A DNA stretch of 22,888 nt, taken from assembly GCA_039800205.1 (NCBI GenBank), contig JBDLRB010000162.1, forward strand, positions 1 to 22,888, written 5' to 3'. The position numbers and the translations under genes are program-made. Of the stretch, positions 16,254 to 22,888 are shown one piece after another. Every line of letters starts with the position of its first letter. Within the stretch, counting starts at the first letter, position 1. Under the pieces are notes generated by a model. It saw only the letters and a program-made list of their open reading frames with translations. It searched no databases and was not told where the DNA came from. The DNA comes from SYIM01 sp039800205 (GTDB lineage Bacteria > Pseudomonadota > Gammaproteobacteria > Burkholderiales > Burkholderiaceae_E).

Positions 16254-18436
16254 CAAGCATCCCCTCCAGCGATCGCGGTGTCGGATATGAGTCGAGGCAC
16301 CATCAACGCATCCAGAACCCAGAGCCCGCGCCCATTGGGCATCACCCGGACCGGATTCAGATCGACTTCGGCCACGACCTCCTGGTGCTCGACCGCGAAG
16401 TTCGAGAGACGAACGAGTGCATCGACTGCAGCGTCCAAGTCAGCACGCGGCTGACCGCGCGCGCCATCGAGGATAGGGAACAGTCGAAGACCTTCAATCA
16501 TGGCCCGCGCCTCACGATGATTGATCGGTGCCACTTGTAGCGCAACATCCTTCAGCACCTCCGCATGGATCCCGCCAAAGCCAACCATCACCACGGGTCC
16601 AAAGACCGGATCGCGAGAGACCCCCATGATCAATTCGTGACCGCCGGACAAGTACGGTGCAATCAAGAATCCGTTGACTCGCGCATGGGGCATGCGCACG
16701 GCGACAGACTCCAGCATCTCCTTACAGGCGCGATGCAAGTGCTGCGCATCGCGTACATCCAACACGACCCCGCCGACCTCGGTCTTGTGGGTGATATCAG
16801 GGGACAGGATCTTCAAGACCACCGGATAGCCCATCCGATGAGCGACTCGCGCGGCCTCGTCCGCCGATCCGGCGATCGCCTCATCAAGGACAGGAATCCC
16901 AATGTCTGCGAGGACACGCTTCGCAGCATGCTCGCTCTCAAAAACTTCGGAGGTGAGTTGCGTCGAACTACGCCGCGCGACCCAACCCCGCCCTGAAAAA
17001 GATTCATCAGTCACTGCCTCCCGGACACAGCCGGCGATTCCCACCAGACCGGACAATGCGAAGGCAGCTCCATCAATCGAAGGGAAAACGGGAATGCCCA
17101 TCTGGCGGATCTGCATCACCTGCTCCTCGGGTCCACGACTGATCACAACCAACAGTCGGTCGGGGCGGGACGTACGAACCGAGGCAAGCGCGTCCAGATA
17201 CACCCCGCGCAAGCGCTGGTTGTACAGCGCCAGCGAAAGGAACAATACGACGATATCGGCGGCGGGTTCATCGAGCACCGCCTCGAGCAAGCCCGATAAG
17301 ATCTCGGGACGGGCTGACATTTGCGCGGTTGCATCGACTGGATTCGCTGTGCTGGCGAGCGGCAGGATTGCATGAATACGAGACGCGGTCGCTTCCGAGA
17401 GCTCAGGCAGCGCCAGCCCCGCCTCACTCATCGCGTCCGCCATCATGATGCCGAACCCGCCCGATGCCGCCACAAGAATCGCCCGGTCACCGCGTGGCAT
17501 CCGGTCTGGGACGAGCACTGCAAGCGCCTGTCCGATATCAAGGAGCGCCTCGACGGTATGAACCCTGAGCGCACCGTATCGACGCAACACTGCATCAAGC
17601 ACTGCGTCCGACCCTGCAAGTGCGCCAGTGTGAGACAAGGCGGCAGCCTGCCCCCGTGCCGTCCGACCGATCTTGAGAACGACCAGAGGCTTGCCAGAGC
17701 GCTGGGCACAATGCAGGGCGAGAATCAAACGAGAGGCATCACGGCAGGTCTCCATGCAGCACAGAATCAAGCCGGTTTCGGGATCGTCTGCAAGGGCCGC
17801 AATCCCGTCAGCGACATCCACGTCCGCCTCATTGCCCGTCGCGATGAAACGACTCACACCCAAGCCACGCTGGGCAACGTTCTGCATGATGAAGCTGCCG
17901 ATATTGCCCGACTGGGAAATGATTCCCACCCGACCGGCCGGCGGCAGACGATCTTCAAGGACAATCGAGAACGATCCAATCAAGGCACTCGCCGGACTGA
18001 CCGCGCCCAAGCAATTCGGGCCGAGCATGCGCACGCCCGAAAGACTCGCCAGCGTGACCATCTCTGCCTGCAGGCGGGCCCCTGCTTCACCCGCCTCGGC
18101 AAATCCCGACGACAACACAATCACTGCACGGGTTCCTGCCGCCAGGCAGTCCTTGAGCGCCTCAAGCGCAGAATGGGCCGGTACCGCGATCACGGAAAGA
18201 TCGGGCCGAAGTGCGGACTCAGCGAGAGACGGATAGGCCGCCAACCCCTGGATCGTACCGCCGCGCGGATTGACGGGAATGATGCGGCCCTTGAAGCCAT
18301 GCTTGATGAGCAGATGGACGGGACGGCCGCCAATTTTTGTCATGTCATCGGAGGCACCAATCACGGCGACCGTTTTCGCTTCGAAAAGCGCCTGCAGGCC
18401 TGCACCAGGCGCTGGACGCCCCAAGGTCTCCATCAC
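16253..18436 (-). CDS. NDP-forming acyl-CoA ligase (acetate-CoA ligase family, single chain)
   Basis: The 727-aa protein joins all parts of an ADP/GDP-forming acyl-CoA synthetase: CoA-binding Rossmann domain (KTVAVIGASDDMTKIGG at 21-37), succinyl-CoA-synthetase-like ligase domains (GPNCLGAVSP at 139-148, ISQSGNIGSF at 173-182, phosphorylated His269 in ALSHTGALAGSD), and a C-terminal ATP-grasp domain (about 490-715, with SPDITHKTEVGGV and EVDLNPV). The reaction is acid + CoA + NTP to acyl-CoA + NDP + phosphate through a phospho-His. It presumably activates the carboxylic acid substrate of this operon. The start is GTG 18436 (GGGG eight bases upstream) or ATG 18433. It begins 2 bp after the hydratase stop. 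Confidence 0.92.
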   Translation of the reverse strand: MMETLGRPAPGAGLQALFEAKTVAVIGASDDMTKIGGRPVHLLIKHGFKGRIIPVNPRGGTIQGLAAYPSLAESALRPDLSVIAVPAHSALEALKDCLAAGTRAVIVLSSGFAEAGEAGARLQAEMVTLASLSGVRMLGPNCLGAVSPASALIGSFSIVLEDRLPPAGRVGIISQSGNIGSFIMQNVAQRGLGVSRFIATGNEADVDVADGIAALADDPETGLILCCMETCRDASRLILALHCAQRSGKPLVVLKIGRTARGQAAALSHTGALAGSDAVLDAVLRRYGALRVHTVEALLDIGQALAVLVPDRMPRGDRAILVAASGGFGIMMADAMSEAGLALPELSEATASRIHAILPLASTANPVDATAQMSARPEILSGLLEAVLDEPAADIVVLFLSLALYNQRLRGVYLDALASVRTSRPDRLLVVISRGPEEQVMQIRQMGIPVFPSIDGAAFALSGLVGIAGCVREAVTDESFSGRGWVARRSSTQLTSEVFESEHAAKRVLADIGIPVLDEAIAGSADEAARVAHRMGYPVVLKILSPDITHKTEVGGVVLDVRDAQHLHRACKEMLESVAVRMPHARVNGFLIAPYLSGGHELIMGVSRDPVFGPVVMVGFGGIHAEVLKDVALQVAPINHREARAMIEGLRLFPILDGARGQPRADLDAAVDALVRLSNFAVEHQEVVAEVDLNPVRVMPNGRGLWVLDALMVPRLISDTAIAGGDA
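16263..16267 (-). promoter_or_regulatory. Ribosome binding site of the large dehydrogenase subunit
   Basis: The minus strand reads GGAGG nine bases before ATG 16253, within the last codons of the ligase gene. It supports ATG 16253 as the start. Confidence 0.55.
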
Positions 18437-18438
18437 GC

Positions 18439-19209
18439 TCAGCGCCCCTTGAACACCGGCTCGCGCTTTTCAAGAAAGGCCATACGCGCCTCGAGCGCAT
18501 CCTCGGTCTTGGCGAGCGCCATCGTGAACTCCTGCTCAAACCGGTAGGCGTCTCGCTGCGGCATGAGCTCAACCATATTGGCCGATCGCTTCGCGTAGAT
18601 CATTGCGAGCGGCGCCTTACGGGCAATTCGCACAGCAAGTTGCATCGCAACCGGTAGGAGTTGATCGGCGGGCAAGACCGCCTCGATCACGTTCAGCCGG
18701 AGCATCTCATCAGCACTCAAGCGGTCGCCCGTGTAGAAGAGACGCCGCATCGTCGATCGGTTGAAGAGCGTCCGCAACATCGCCGCGCCTCCTGCGAGGC
18801 CCACGTTGATCTCCGGCATACCAAAGGTAGCCTCTTCGGCCGCATAGAAAATGTCACACGCTGCAAACAGGCCCATGCCAGCCCCCAGGGCTGCACCATT
18901 TACGGCAGCAACGACGGGCTTGGCGCACTCCCGAATCGCATTGGTCGTCTCACGCGTAATGCGGTTATGCTCAAGAAAATCGCCTGCGATGTCGGGGTTG
19001 GGACGGTCCTTGAGATCGGCCCCAGCGCAGAAAACCTTCCCCGCACCCGTAAGCACGGCACAGCGGATATCGTCGCGTGCAGAGATCTCATCAAAAGTCG
19101 CAACAATCGCATGCCGCATCGAGCGATTGAGTGCGTTCACAGGCGGACGGTCCAGTGTCACGAGTGCCACTCCGTCGATCACCTCCATCCTCACGGGAAT
19201 GCTGTCCAT
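18439..19209 (-). CDS. Enoyl-CoA hydratase/isomerase family protein
   Basis: A 256-aa crotonase-fold protein. The first oxyanion-hole segment is FCAGADLKD (60-68) and the second is NGAALGAGMG (104-113). Of the two hydratase glutamates, the one in FGMPEINVG is present (Glu133, equivalent to rat Glu164). The other (rat Glu144) is replaced by Gly113 in GAGMGL, so simple water addition to an enoyl-CoA is doubtful; isomerase, hydrolase or lyase chemistry fits better. The frame is open to 19395, but conserved sequence begins at ATG 19209, which has AGGGAG five bases upstream. It is the first gene of the operon, with the ligase following after 2 bp. Confidence 0.9.
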   Translation of the reverse strand: MDSIPVRMEVIDGVALVTLDRPPVNALNRSMRHAIVATFDEISARDDIRCAVLTGAGKVFCAGADLKDRPNPDIAGDFLEHNRITRETTNAIRECAKPVVAAVNGAALGAGMGLFAACDIFYAAEEATFGMPEINVGLAGGAAMLRTLFNRSTMRRLFYTGDRLSADEMLRLNVIEAVLPADQLLPVAMQLAVRIARKAPLAMIYAKRSANMVELMPQRDAYRFEQEFTMALAKTEDALEARMAFLEKREPVFKGR

Positions 19210-19457
19210 TACGTCTCCCTGCTTTGGCTTCGTTGTTCTCTGATGCTCAGCGTATTGAACGAGCCTGCCGGACTCCCGTTCGCTGATACGGTCCGATTCT
19301 AGGCAGCGCTGTGACCTGCTTGAACTGCGAATTAGCCATATTTGTTTTGCGAAAACCGGGGGTAATCGGCGGCAGGAATCCTGATTAACATCCAACGGGA
19401 AAACATCGGGACGAGGCCCGCGATCAACTTTTCATAACAAGCAATCGGGAGACCATC
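19210..19457. promoter_or_regulatory. Divergent promoter region of the operon and the binding-protein gene
   Basis: This 248 bp gap separates the first gene of the seven-gene operon from the divergent solute-binding protein gene. It holds an AT-rich stretch at about 19330-19356, an inverted repeat GTTTT-GCG-AAAAC at 19344-19356, and a GATTCTAGG at 19295-19303 that is the reverse complement of part of the palindrome near lysR. A GAATCCT heptamer at 19376-19382 also occurs in that palindrome. GGGAG lies just before the ATG at 19458. I could not assign -10/-35 boxes with confidence. Confidence 0.6.
19344..19356. repeat. Inverted repeat in the divergent promoter
   Basis: GTTTT and AAAAC are exact reverse complements around a GCG centre. 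Its size, odd centre and place between two divergent transcripts suit a regulator half-site pair, but the sequence is AT-rich and short, so chance is possible. Confidence 0.35.
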
Positions 19458-20441
19458 ATGAAGGTTCGTAGTCGACGACAGGCTCTGATCACGCTCACCA
19501 GCACGGCTGCGACGGTCAGCACAATGGGTTCCGCAAGTCTCGTCCGCGCTCAGGAGCGACCGCTCTCAATCGTCTTGCCCTATGCGGCGGGTGGTACTGC
19601 GAGCGACGCCTTCGCGCGCAGAATGGCGGTCACCATGCAGGCTGAGCTGGGCCGATCGGTCGTTGTCGAAAACCGCCCTGGAGGCAATGGGATCATCGCA
19701 GCCACATACGTTTCACGCGCTGCGCCCGATGGTTCGACGATCCTGATGGGTGGGACCGGACCGGTCTCTTTGAACGTGATGATGCGTCCATCTTTGCCCT
19801 TCAGTCTCGCGAGCTTTCAGTCGGTCGCGATGCTCTTCGACGGCATGCTGACGTTGACGGTTTCGACCCGGTTGAAGGTCAACACAGTGGCCGAGATGGT
19901 GGCCCACGCGAAGAAGAATGGCCCCCTGCGTTACGGAACCTTCGGCCCGGGCAGCGTAAGCGAGTTGTACGGCATGATGCTGACCAAACGCCTTGGGCTG
20001 CCGCTCACCCCCGTGCCCTACAAGAGCAACTCAGCGGCCATCACAGACTTGGTTGGAGGGAACGGTGACTTCAGCGTCGCCACACCGATTTCTCTCCTGC
20101 CTTACCAAAAGCGCGGCGAACTGAAGATACTCGCCTTGACCACGGCGCAGCGTTACCCCGCCTTCCCTGAGATCCCGAGCATTACTGAACTGGGCTATCC
20201 AGACCTGCAATCGTCTTACTGGACGGCACTGCATGCACCCGCAGGCACGCCCATGCCGATCGTACGGAAAATCGCCGACGCCGCGATCAAGGCAGTTCAG
20301 GAGCCGAAGTTCAAGGAAATGCTGATCTCCAACGGCCAGACGCTCAAGGCGGGAGGCCCGGAGACCCTTGACGCTCAGTTGAAGCATGACCGGGATTTTT
20401 GGGGACGGATCATCAAGGAAAACAACATCATTCTGAGCTGA
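19458..20441 (+). CDS. Bug-family tripartite tricarboxylate transporter substrate-binding protein
   Basis: Bug (TctC-like) proteins are periplasmic binding proteins, greatly expanded in Burkholderiales, that capture organic acids or similar ligands. The 327-aa product has an N-terminal signal of about 31 residues; RSRRQALI resembles a twin-arginine start, with likely cleavage near RAQ-ER. The family signature SIVLPYAAGGTASDAFARRMA follows, then VVVENRPGGNG, AAPDGSTILMG and the C-terminal APAGTPMPIVRKI. Family size is normal (about 320). GGGAG precedes the ATG. It is divergent from the operon and is followed 38 bp later by the SMP-30-like gene, likely in one transcript. No TctA/TctB membrane genes are present. 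Confidence 0.93.
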   Translation: MKVRSRRQALITLTSTAATVSTMGSASLVRAQERPLSIVLPYAAGGTASDAFARRMAVTMQAELGRSVVVENRPGGNGIIAATYVSRAAPDGSTILMGGTGPVSLNVMMRPSLPFSLASFQSVAMLFDGMLTLTVSTRLKVNTVAEMVAHAKKNGPLRYGTFGPGSVSELYGMMLTKRLGLPLTPVPYKSNSAAITDLVGGNGDFSVATPISLLPYQKRGELKILALTTAQRYPAFPEIPSITELGYPDLQSSYWTALHAPAGTPMPIVRKIADAAIKAVQEPKFKEMLISNGQTLKAGGPETLDAQLKHDRDFWGRIIKENNIILS

Positions 20442-20479
20442 TCGGCTCGAACTGGGGGTGAAGGCCTGGGGACTCTTCA

Positions 20480-21376
20480 GTGCGACAAGTCGGTTTGACG
20501 TCTCGGATCGGGACCTTCACCACCCAACTCGGTGAATGTCCGATCTGGGACGCGGCGGAGCAGCGACTGTGGTTGCTCGATTGTCGCCGTGGTTTGATCC
20601 TGCGCGTCGATCCCGTCAATGCGAACTGCACGTCGCTTGCTCTCCCCCCGCCACTTGGCTCGTTGGCGCTGTGTGCTGGGGGCCGTCTGATTGTTGCGCT
20701 CAAGGAAACGATCGAGCTCGTCGACCCCGATACAGGCGACCGTCAGGTCCTTGCGCGTATCGATGACAGCCACCTCAATCTGCGCCTGAATGACGGGGTA
20801 GCGCTCCCGGACGGAAGCTTTCTGGTTGGCACGATGCATGTTCCCCGGGAGCCTGAGGAACAGCCCCTCGGCGGCATCTATCACTTGCGAATCGATGGCC
20901 GTCTGCACAAACTTGCGGGGGGCTTTGGCATCACCAACGGACCGCGTATCGATCCGACAACGGGCCGGCTTTACGTCTGCGACACTGAGCAGCGTCTGAT
21001 CTTCAGCTACGCATGGACCGAAGATCGCCATTTGACGGACCGACGGATATTCGCATCGACCGCCCCATGGCAATCAGGACCAGACGGATGCTGCTTCGAC
21101 CAAGAAGGCGGATTATGGACCGCGCTGGTCCGCGTCGGCGCGCTCGCCCGCTTTGATCGGGAGGGACGACTCACCGACCGAATCGACCTGCCCCTCACTC
21201 ACCCGACTGCGCTCTGCTTTGGCGGGTTGGATCTCAGCGAGATCTTCGTTACATCAATTCAAGACAGCGGACGGCTCCGCGGGGATCGGGCGCTGGATGG
21301 CGCACTCCTGAGGGTGGACACCGGAGGACGGTTTCACGGTTATCCCTCTGCCCTGTGCTCAATCGACGATCGATAA
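20480..21376 (+). CDS. SMP-30/gluconolactonase-family protein
   Basis: SMP-30-type six-blade beta-propellers are metal-dependent lactonases or related hydrolases. The 298-aa product starts at GTG 20480 with GGGG eight bases upstream. The metal and substrate residues of the family can be followed: Glu19 in LGECPIWD, Arg102/Asn104/Asp105 in LRLNDGVALPDG, Asn153 in ITNGPRIDP and Asp202 in GPDGCCFDQ. These are the places of the human regucalcin ligands Glu18, Asn154 and Asp204. No signal peptide is apparent, so it is cytoplasmic. Beside an oxygenase and a CoA ligase it may open a lactone intermediate, which is inference. Its last 37 bp overlap the tail of lysR. Confidence 0.87.
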   Translation: MRQVGLTSRIGTFTTQLGECPIWDAAEQRLWLLDCRRGLILRVDPVNANCTSLALPPPLGSLALCAGGRLIVALKETIELVDPDTGDRQVLARIDDSHLNLRLNDGVALPDGSFLVGTMHVPREPEEQPLGGIYHLRIDGRLHKLAGGFGITNGPRIDPTTGRLYVCDTEQRLIFSYAWTEDRHLTDRRIFASTAPWQSGPDGCCFDQEGGLWTALVRVGALARFDREGRLTDRIDLPLTHPTALCFGGLDLSEIFVTSIQDSGRLRGDRALDGALLRVDTGGRFHGYPSALCSIDDR

Positions 21377-22296
21377 GCAGAAAATCGCAGCGACTTGCCC
21401 GCCACTCGGTCCGCGACAAAATCAAGGAAGAGCCTGATCTTTGTCGGGATCATTGGGGTGTCCAGAATGATCGCAAACATCCCCTCTTCAAAGGTTGAGT
21501 TCGTCACACGGCAATCGGGCAACAGTCGCACCAACCGCCCACGCTCGATGTCGCGGGCCACCGTGTAGTCATCCAGGAGCGCGATCCCTTCACCGATCCG
21601 GGCAAACTCGAGTAGCACCATGCCGTTGTTGGTCACGTGGCGGGGCTTGAGAACGACCTCCTGGATGGCCTCTTCATTGGGCCCGATGACACGCCAGACA
21701 TGCTGGTCTCCTGGCAGTGCGTATACAAGATTCTGTTGGTGGGCAAGATCCGTCGGCCCCACCAGGGGTGGCATCGTTACCACGTAGGCGGGCGAAGCCA
21801 CCAGATAACGCTGACTGTGGAACAACATCCTCCGCTTAACGCCTGCCTCGATGGGCGGCGAGATCCTGAAGTCGATGTCGATCTGTTCGCGGCGAAGATC
21901 TGCCTTGCTTTCCGACAGAATGAGCTCGACACTGATCTCTGGATAGATCTGCCTGAAGGCTGCCACGAGCGGGGGTAAAACCCCGACACCGAACATCGTC
22001 CGTGCGTGTACTCGAATGTGCCCCCGCGGTGCGGATCGAATCGCAGTAATCCCTTGCTGCGCGTCAGCGATGCTCCCCAGAATTTCAGCGACCCTCCGCG
22101 CGTACTCGTGACCCGCTTCGGTCAGCACAACCTGCCGGGTCGAACGCATCAGGAGTTTCACGCCCAGCTGGTCCTCGAACGCGGAAATCATTCGGGACAC
22201 AACCGTCGCAGACAGTCCGAACAGACGTGCCGTCTCAGAAAAGCTCATCGTCCGGGAGATAGACAGAAAGAGCTCCATGGCACGCAGACGATCCAT
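21340..22296 (-). CDS. LysR family transcriptional regulator
   Basis: The 318-aa protein begins with the LysR winged helix-turn-helix: MDRLRAMELFLSISRTMSFSETARLFGLSATVVSRMISAFEDQLGVKLLMRSTRQVVLTEAGHEYARR, residues 1-69. A typical type 2 periplasmic-binding-like effector domain follows (GHIRVHARTMFGVGVLPPLVAAFRQIYPEISVEL and on). The frame is open to 22380, but ATG 22296 starts the HTH correctly and has GGAGG four bases upstream. It is divergent from the LLM oxidoreductase and convergent on the SMP-30 gene with a 37 bp overlap. By position it is the likely regulator of the surrounding catabolic genes; the effector is unknown. Confidence 0.94.
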   Translation of the reverse strand: MDRLRAMELFLSISRTMSFSETARLFGLSATVVSRMISAFEDQLGVKLLMRSTRQVVLTEAGHEYARRVAEILGSIADAQQGITAIRSAPRGHIRVHARTMFGVGVLPPLVAAFRQIYPEISVELILSESKADLRREQIDIDFRISPPIEAGVKRRMLFHSQRYLVASPAYVVTMPPLVGPTDLAHQQNLVYALPGDQHVWRVIGPNEEAIQEVVLKPRHVTNNGMVLLEFARIGEGIALLDDYTVARDIERGRLVRLLPDCRVTNSTFEEGMFAIILDTPMIPTKIRLFLDFVADRVAGKSLRFSAYRSSIEHRAEG

Positions 22297-22346
22297 GATC
22301 CCTCCGAAAAACGCAGTACAGAATCGCTGAACCAGGCTATACCGGA

Positions 22347-22370
22347 TGATTCTATCGAATCCTAGAATCA
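22347..22370. promoter_or_regulatory. Perfect inverted repeat, likely LysR operator
   Basis: TGATTCTA (22347-22354) and TAGAATCA (22363-22370) are exact reverse complements around an eight-base spacer TCGAATCC. Nested in it is GATTC-TATC-GAATC (22348-22361), and a further GAATC is at 22321-22325 on the lysR side. It lies midway between the divergent lysR and LLM starts, where LysR regulators usually bind for autoregulation and activation. T-N11-A spacing occurs at 22347-22359 and 22355-22367. Confidence 0.6.
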
Positions 22371-22409
22371 GTCCCATCAATCGAGCTCAATTCTACGGAG
22401 ACAAGGCAG

Positions 22410-22888
22410 ATGGAATTTGGTGCCTTCATTCTTGCGCAACAGCGCGGTTACCACCAGACCTCCACAGAGGTCATCGGTAACTCCATCGAACAAACGATCG
22501 TCGCCGAACAAGCTGGCTTTGACGCCGCCTGGTACGCAGAACACCACTTCAATAACTACTCCCTGTCGCCCTCGCCGTTAATGACGATTGCACATGCCGC
22601 CGGCAAGACGTCCCGAATTCGACTCGGCAGCGCCGTATGTATCCTTCCGCTGTACCACCCCGCTCGCTTTTTTGCAGAGGTGGGGTTCGCTGACACCGTA
22701 TCGAACGGCCGTCTTGAGCTTGGCATCGGATCTGGCTACCAGGAGTTCGAATTCGAGCGCTTCGGCGTCAAGCTCGCCGACGCCGGTGCGATCTACAACG
22801 AGTTTCTCGATGTGCTTCCACTGGCTCTGGGCCAGAAGAGCTTCGAGTACCACGGCAAGTTTCTCCAGATTCCACCGAGTTCGATCGC
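22410..22888 (+). CDS. LLM class flavin-dependent oxidoreductase, 3' end cut by window
   Basis: The frame from ATG 22410 stays open to the window end (159 codons). The product begins MEFGAFILAQQRGYHQTS and contains AEQAGFDAAWYAEHHFNNYSLSPSPL, IRLGSAVCILPLYHPARFFAE and SNGRLELGIGSGYQEFEFERFGV, the hallmarks of bacterial-luciferase-like monooxygenases (EHHF motif, TIM-barrel strands). Such enzymes use reduced FMN for hydroxylation or Baeyer-Villiger-like oxidations. GGAG lies nine bases before the ATG. It is divergent from lysR with a palindrome between them, so it is probably regulated by it. Only about half of a usual 330-380 aa protein is present. Confidence 0.92.
   Translation, partial: MEFGAFILAQQRGYHQTSTEVIGNSIEQTIVAEQAGFDAAWYAEHHFNNYSLSPSPLMTIAHAAGKTSRIRLGSAVCILPLYHPARFFAEVGFADTVSNGRLELGIGSGYQEFEFERFGVKLADAGAIYNEFLDVLPLALGQKSFEYHGKFLQIPPSSI

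Larger units (their letters stand above)
11177..19209 (-). other. Seven-gene catabolic operon (predicted transcription unit)
   Basis: Reading from 19209 downwards, the genes are enoyl-CoA hydratase family, NDP-forming acyl-CoA ligase, large and small acyl-CoA dehydrogenase subunits, SDR, SDR fusion, and two-domain CMD protein. The junctions are 2 bp, 1-base overlap (TGATG), 2 bp, 3 bp, 36 bp and 4-base overlap (ATGA). No room for internal promoters exists outside coding sequence except possibly the 36 bp gap at 13258-13293. One mRNA and coupled translation are inferred. Confidence 0.8.

Noticed and set aside
17321..18547. 408-codon open frame on the plus strand opposite the acyl-CoA ligase
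   Set aside because: Its translation is Arg/His/Gln-rich without family features, and it is fully antisense to a well-supported ligase. It is a shadow of high-GC codon bias.
20428..21073. Minus-strand frames opposite the SMP-30 gene (up to 198 codons)
   Set aside because: They are antisense to a protein whose metal-site residues are all present.
22578..22853. 91-codon minus-strand frame near the right edge
   Set aside because: It is antisense to the luciferase-like gene, whose EHHF and barrel motifs are clear.
1..22888. CRISPR arrays, insertion sequences, tRNA or rRNA genes, phage or toxin-antitoxin modules
   Set aside because: I looked for spaced direct repeats, transposase-like proteins, cloverleaf-type sequence and small gene pairs and saw none; nearly all sequence is accounted for by the listed genes.

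Overview
The window is a 22.9 kb piece of a GC-rich proteobacterial chromosome. It is most likely from a betaproteobacterium of the Burkholderiales type. The evidence is the gene order rph / yicC-gmk-rpoZ-spoT / greB-pmbA / yjgA(darP)-mogA, the presence of both a SpoT-type and a RelA-type long ppGpp enzyme, and a Bug-family (TctC-like) solute-binding protein. Genes are densely packed, many overlap by a few bases, and I saw no rRNA, tRNA, CRISPR array, insertion sequence or attachment site.

Positions 1-11185 are a core housekeeping half. A truncated RNase PH gene (rph, minus strand) diverges from yicC, gmk, rpoZ and spoT. The spoT gene converges on a pmbA-greB pair across a G/C-rich hairpin. 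The plus-strand pair darP (yjgA) and mogA diverges from pmbA. The mogA gene then converges on relA. The relA and mtfA genes are divergent, with only 24 bp between their start codons. SpoT (HD motif intact, RFKD synthetase motif) and RelA (HD motif lost, EFDD synthetase motif) make a textbook bifunctional/monofunctional pair within 8 kb.

Positions 11177-22888 are an accessory catabolic half. Seven minus-strand genes run from 19209 down to 11177 with gaps of 36 bp or less or short overlaps: an enoyl-CoA hydratase/isomerase family protein, a one-chain NDP-forming acyl-CoA ligase, a complementary pair of acyl-CoA dehydrogenase subunits, an SDR dehydrogenase, an SDR fused to a degenerate second SDR-like domain, and a two-domain carboxymuconolactone-decarboxylase-family protein. 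Divergent from this operon are a Bug periplasmic binding protein and an SMP-30/gluconolactonase-like hydrolase. These are followed by a convergent LysR regulator and, divergent from LysR, the 5' part of a luciferase-like flavin-dependent monooxygenase (LLM) cut by the window end.

Read together, the second half looks like one regulated uptake-and-degradation locus. A substrate is bound in the periplasm and oxidised (SDR, LLM oxygenase). A lactone may be opened (SMP-30), the resulting acid activated to its CoA ester (NDP-forming ligase), and the ester shortened by beta-oxidation-like steps (paired dehydrogenase, hydratase/isomerase). The substrate cannot be named from sequence. A cyclic alcohol or ketone handled through a Baeyer-Villiger-like step is a coherent but unproven hypothesis. 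A perfect 8-8-8 inverted repeat between lysR and the LLM gene shares a 9-mer with the promoter region of the seven-gene operon, which suggests one LysR regulon.
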